Part shown: in pieces, positions 5,548-8,583 of the stretch
Layout of the letters: each line of letters opens with the position of its first letter
Numbering within the stretch: the stretch's first letter is position 1
NCBI GenBank assembly: GCA_023429265.1
Contig: JAEYVS010000146.1
Location: 1-8,583 of the forward strand
From: Bacteroidota bacterium
GTDB lineage: Bacteria; Bacteroidota; Ignavibacteria; Tepidaquicellales; Tepidaquicellaceae
DNA length: 8,583 bases
Direction of reading: 5' to 3'
Notes under the pieces: generated by a model
The model's input: only the letters and a program-made list of their open reading frames with translations
Database searches by the model: none
Told to the model about the DNA's origin: nothing
Made by a program: the position numbers and the translations under genes

Positions 5548-7150
5548 AATTTTAAATTTAAACAGAACATTTTTGAAGATAATAATTTCATTTGTATTCG
5601 CATTCCTGCTGAGTACACAGCTATACGCGCAAAACGGTGTTCTTTCCGATAATCCGTTAAATGCCGAACAGATCATAGAACGGAATAAACCGTCACTGGT
5701 GTCCATCTGGTATCACACAGAAGACTTTTTTTCGTATTACACTTATTCATACAGCGGCGATACCACAATACTAAATGGCAGCGGTTTTTTCATTGATGAA
5801 GAGGGGATAGTGGCTACAAATTATCACGTGATAGAGTCGATAGATTCAATACTGGTTAAAACCAGTGACGGTACTTTTTATAACGCTGACCTGCTGCTGG
5901 TGGATGAAAATAATGACATTGCCATATTGAGGCTGAGAAACCCGGAAGGCTTGAAGTTCCCTGTGCCTAACCTGGGAAATTCCGACAATGTAGTTGTAGG
6001 ACAAAATATTTTTGCAATAGGAAGCCCGCTTGGGTTTGAATACACGATCTCCGAAGGTATAGTAGCGGCAATACGTGAGAATGAAAAGGTAACGTTTAAT
6101 GACCCCTATACATATATGCCAATCGAGAAAACATTTGATAAGGTAATACAAATAACGGCGGCTATATCACCCGGTAACAGCGGGGGGGCTTTATTTAATG
6201 CCAAAGGCGAAGTAATCGGCATTACAACATACTCTTACGGTTTTTATGGAAATCTGAACTTTGCTTCTTCAATTAATGCATTAAAGAACCTGAGGAACTC
6301 GGTGGATTTTGCTCAGCTCGAAAATGATGAAGAAGCCCGGATGAAGCTGGAAGACAACCTCTTTAAAACCAATTATAAACTTGCTTCAAGTTTTCAATCA
6401 AAGCTGGTATATAACTGGTATTACTCAAAGCAGGTCGATACAATGACCGTGATGGATACATTCGCTGTAAAGCAGGATTCCATTAATCAGAATAATTTTG
6501 CTAAAGCGCAGTTATACTATGATAAATGCCTTCAGATGCGTCCTGACTCATTTTTTGTGTACCAGGGGTTGATGGATATGTACGTGATGACCGAGCACTT
6601 CACAGAAGCGGAGGACCTGTATAAAACCATTAGAGAGAGATTTTCTTCTGACAGCCTTTTGAATACTCTTTCGTCATCTCTTGCAAATGCCTATTCCTCC
6701 TCTAAGGACTATGCTAAGGCTCTGACATTTTATCAGAAAATGTTAAACGAAGATAGCGGTGACGCATTCATTTATTACCAGATAGCAGACCTGTATGATA
6801 AGATGAATGACAGGAACTCGTCCATAAAAAATCTGAACCTGGCGATAAAGAATGATTCAAATTATACCCAGGCATACGCAAAGCTTGGAGAGATATATTA
6901 CAAGAAGAAGGATTTTTCAAAGGCGAAAAAGATACTGGAAGGCGCGACTGAAAAATATATTTCAGCATACGGAAGCGCTCCCTACAATCTTGATCTTCAC
7001 TATTATTTGGGGATGATCGCGGTGGATGAGGGCAGAAAATTTGACGCGATATTATCGTATATTGAGATGAAAAGCGTCTATACGTATTCACAGGAAGAGA
7101 ACGAAAAGAAGCGGAAACTTTACAGCGCAATAAAAAATCTGGACGAATAA
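5504..7150 (+). CDS. Exported HtrA/DegP-like (S1C) trypsin-type serine protease with C-terminal TPR repeats
   Basis: From this ATG the protein has 548 residues. A hydrophobic signal segment spans 24-42 (LKIIISFVFAFLLST…LYA), with probable cleavage near residue 42. The trypsin-like domain covers about 55-270 with a complete triad: His108 in ATNYHVI, Asp138 in NNDIAILRL, Ser226 in PGNSGGAL. No PDZ domain follows. Instead residues about 328-527 form several TPR-like helix pairs (AQLYYDKCLQMRPDS; YAKALTFYQKML; YTQAYAKLGEIYYKKKDFSKAKKILEGA). It is probably a periplasmic protease whose TPR region replaces PDZ as partner or substrate binder. The start is uncertain. ATG 5504 overlaps the previous gene by 44 nt and has GAGGG 5 nt upstream, but puts 23 residues before the hydrophobic stretch. 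TTG at 5573 would give a textbook signal peptide (525 aa) and a 25-nt gap. It lies between enoyl-CoA hydratase and sdhA (18-nt gap), probably co-transcribed. Confidence 0.88.
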   Translation: MHLLKRESPNGRVSKILNLNRTFLKIIISFVFAFLLSTQLYAQNGVLSDNPLNAEQIIERNKPSLVSIWYHTEDFFSYYTYSYSGDTTILNGSGFFIDEEGIVATNYHVIESIDSILVKTSDGTFYNADLLLVDENNDIAILRLRNPEGLKFPVPNLGNSDNVVVGQNIFAIGSPLGFEYTISEGIVAAIRENEKVTFNDPYTYMPIEKTFDKVIQITAAISPGNSGGALFNAKGEVIGITTYSYGFYGNLNFASSINALKNLRNSVDFAQLENDEEARMKLEDNLFKTNYKLASSFQSKLVYNWYYSKQVDTMTVMDTFAVKQDSINQNNFAKAQLYYDKCLQMRPDSFFVYQGLMDMYVMTEHFTEAEDLYKTIRERFSSDSLLNTLSSSLANAYSSSKDYAKALTFYQKMLNEDSGDAFIYYQIADLYDKMNDRNSSIKNLNLAIKNDSNYTQAYAKLGEIYYKKKDFSKAKKILEGATEKYISAYGSAPYNLDLHYYLGMIAVDEGRKFDAILSYIEMKSVYTYSQEENEKKRKLYSAIKNLDE

Positions 7151-7168
7151 AGTTATAAAATTCATACA

Positions 7169-8583
7169 ATGATAAAGAATTATGACGTAGTAATAGTAGG
7201 AGCCGGCGGAGCGGGGCTCAGAGCAGCCGTGGAGATCCCGAAAGAGTACTCCTGCGCGGTTATTTCAAAAGTTTTTCCTCCGAGGTCTCACACGGGAACA
7301 GCCCAGGGCGGTGTCTGCGCAGCACTCTCCAATATGGAAGATGATTCCTGGGAAAACCACGCCTTCGATACGGTGAAAGGAAGTGATTATCTTGGAGACC
7401 AGGATTGTATCGAGGTGATGTGCAGGGATGCAATAAGGGCGATCATCGAGCTTGAGCATATGGGAATGCCTTTCTCAAGGAATGCTGAAGGCAAGATAGC
7501 ACAGAGAAATTTTGGGGGACATACAAGACCTGTCGATCCAAATGATCCAACCGGGAAAAGAGTTGCAGTAAAAAGAGCGTGCTACTCTGCTGATAGAACA
7601 GGGCACGTGATGCTTCAGACTTTGTATGAGAACTGCATTCGGAACCAGGTGAATTTCTTTTCGGAATATTTTGTGACAGACCTGATAATAGAGAATGGAG
7701 TGTGTAAAGGTGTTGTAGCTATGGACATAGCGACGAGTGAGATTACTATCTTTCACGCTAAAGCTGTACTTTTTGCGACAGGCGGCAGCGGAAGAATGTT
7801 CAGGATTACATCTAACGCGCATATGGGTACGGGTGACGGTATGGCTCTCGTTTATAAAAAGGGTCTGCCATTAGAAGACATGGAATTTTACCAGTTCCAC
7901 CCGACAGGGCTGTGGAGACTGGGGATATTAGTCAGTGAGGCTGCCAGGGGTGAAGGGGGCATTCTTAAAAATAAGAGCGGTGAAAGATTTATGGAGCGGT
8001 ATGCTCCAACTGTAAAAGATCTTGCCCCGAGAGATATGGTGTCCAGGGCGATAATTTCCGAAATACGCGATGGTAAAGGTATTCAGGGAAGCGATGGTAC
8101 TGAGTATATTTATCTGGATGTATCGCATCTCGGGAAAGAAGTCATAGACGATAAGCTTCCTGAAATAACAGGTTTCGCGAGGACATATCTCGGCGTGGAG
8201 CCCACTAAGGAGCCCATTCCGATCCAGCCGACAGCTCACTATGAGATGGGCGGTATCCCTACGAATGTGGACTGCCAGGTGCTGATGAGCGAGATGGGTA
8301 ATGTCGTACCGGGATTTTATGCGGCAGGCGAATGCGCCTGTGTATCGGTTCACGGAGCTAACAGGCTCGGAACTAACTCGCTGCTTGACCTTGTTGTTTT
8401 TGGTCGCAGAGGCGGTAAAGCTATCGCGAATTTCCTCAAGGATGCGGAATTCCACGAGATCAATGAATCAGCAGCAGACTACAGCAGAAATCTCGTAGAA
8501 GAAATGCTGAATAAGAATGGAAAAGAGAATGTAGCAGACATAAGAACCGAAATGCAGAATGTGATGATGAAAGACTGCGGAGT
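7169..8583 (+). CDS. sdhA: Succinate dehydrogenase/fumarate reductase flavoprotein subunit (partial, 3' end missing)
   Basis: The first 471 codons are open to the right edge; the family is usually about 570-600 residues, so roughly 100 or more are missing. The subunit oxidises succinate to fumarate on FAD and passes electrons to the iron-sulfur subunit and quinone (TCA cycle, complex II). Seen: N-terminal dinucleotide fold VVIVGAGGAGLRAA (7-20); RSHTGTAQGG (39-48) with His41 as the expected covalent FAD attachment; FATGGSGR (202-209); FHPTG (243-247) with His244; EAARGEGG (257-264); PRDMVSRAI with Arg288 as the likely proton-transfer residue; His357 in PTAHYEMGG; and HGANRLGTNSLLDLVVFGR (395-413) with substrate-binding Arg399. 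The His-flavin motif and this last block favour SdhA/FrdA over NadB. Direction (SDH or FRD) cannot be decided here. The ATG at 7169 lies 18 nt after the protease stop, with no Shine-Dalgarno. No cytochrome b gene precedes it. Confidence 0.94.
   Translation, partial: MIKNYDVVIVGAGGAGLRAAVEIPKEYSCAVISKVFPPRSHTGTAQGGVCAALSNMEDDSWENHAFDTVKGSDYLGDQDCIEVMCRDAIRAIIELEHMGMPFSRNAEGKIAQRNFGGHTRPVDPNDPTGKRVAVKRACYSADRTGHVMLQTLYENCIRNQVNFFSEYFVTDLIIENGVCKGVVAMDIATSEITIFHAKAVLFATGGSGRMFRITSNAHMGTGDGMALVYKKGLPLEDMEFYQFHPTGLWRLGILVSEAARGEGGILKNKSGERFMERYAPTVKDLAPRDMVSRAIISEIRDGKGIQGSDGTEYIYLDVSHLGKEVIDDKLPEITGFARTYLGVEPTKEPIPIQPTAHYEMGGIPTNVDCQVLMSEMGNVVPGFYAAGECACVSVHGANRLGTNSLLDLVVFGRRGGKAIANFLKDAEFHEINESAADYSRNLVEEMLNKNGKENVADIRTEMQNVMMKDCG

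Noticed and set aside
6768..7169. Minus-strand open frame of 133 codons
   Set aside because: It is antisense to the TPR region of the protease; composition and lack of motifs indicate a shadow.
7475..7822. Minus-strand open frame of 115 codons
   Set aside because: It is antisense to the conserved core of sdhA, with no family signature.
7928..8455. Minus-strand open frame of 175 codons
   Set aside because: It lies wholly opposite the well-conserved sdhA coding sequence and has no recognisable motif, so it is an antisense shadow.
7169..8583. L-aspartate oxidase (NadB) as an alternative identity
   Set aside because: The RSHT histidine for covalent FAD and the HGANRLGTNSLLDLVVFGR block are characteristic of SdhA/FrdA; NadB binds FAD non-covalently and lacks this His.

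Overview
The window looks like a chromosomal segment from a member of the Bacteroidota / Chlorobiota–Ignavibacteriota group. Two adjacent predicted exported proteins end in a type IX secretion (T9SS) type A sorting domain (QN[YF]PNPFN near its start, G.Y.Y…K near its end). The leaders upstream of the genes are A-rich and mostly lack a Shine-Dalgarno sequence, and the intergenic DNA is AT-rich with short palindromic repeats. The exact wording of the sorting domains (QNFPNPFNPST…, YDMLGREV, ASGIYYYKI) is most reminiscent of Ignavibacteria, but that placement is inference.

Layout, all genes on the + strand. (1) Positions 1-594 hold no convincing gene, only a mosaic of short palindromic and degenerate direct repeats plus a possible promoter. 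(2) 595-1833 encodes a secreted seven-repeat YCF48/BNR-like beta-propeller with a T9SS tail. It is followed by a strikingly well-paired 84-nt element with three-way-junction geometry and a T-tract (1863-1946). (3) 1986-4451 encodes a large M6 (immune-inhibitor-A-like) zinc metallopeptidase with a fibronectin-III-like region and a T9SS tail, closed by a clear intrinsic terminator (4484-4510). (4) 4511-4743 carries a 23-bp tandem repeat, a perfect 14-bp palindrome and a possible promoter. (5) 4744-8583 is a closely packed, more GC-rich probable operon: enoyl-CoA hydratase, an exported HtrA-like serine protease fused to TPR repeats, and the succinate dehydrogenase/fumarate reductase flavoprotein SdhA, which runs off the right edge.

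The left half (propeller and M6 peptidase) is an accessory cell-surface/secreted module with each gene apparently its own transcription unit. The right half is central metabolism: beta-oxidation (enoyl-CoA hydratase) and the TCA cycle/respiratory chain (SdhA), with an envelope protease between them. No defence system, CRISPR array, tRNA, rRNA or intact mobile element was seen. The least explained structures are the three-way-junction element after the first gene, the two repeat families in the intergenic DNA, and the protease-TPR protein embedded in the metabolic operon.
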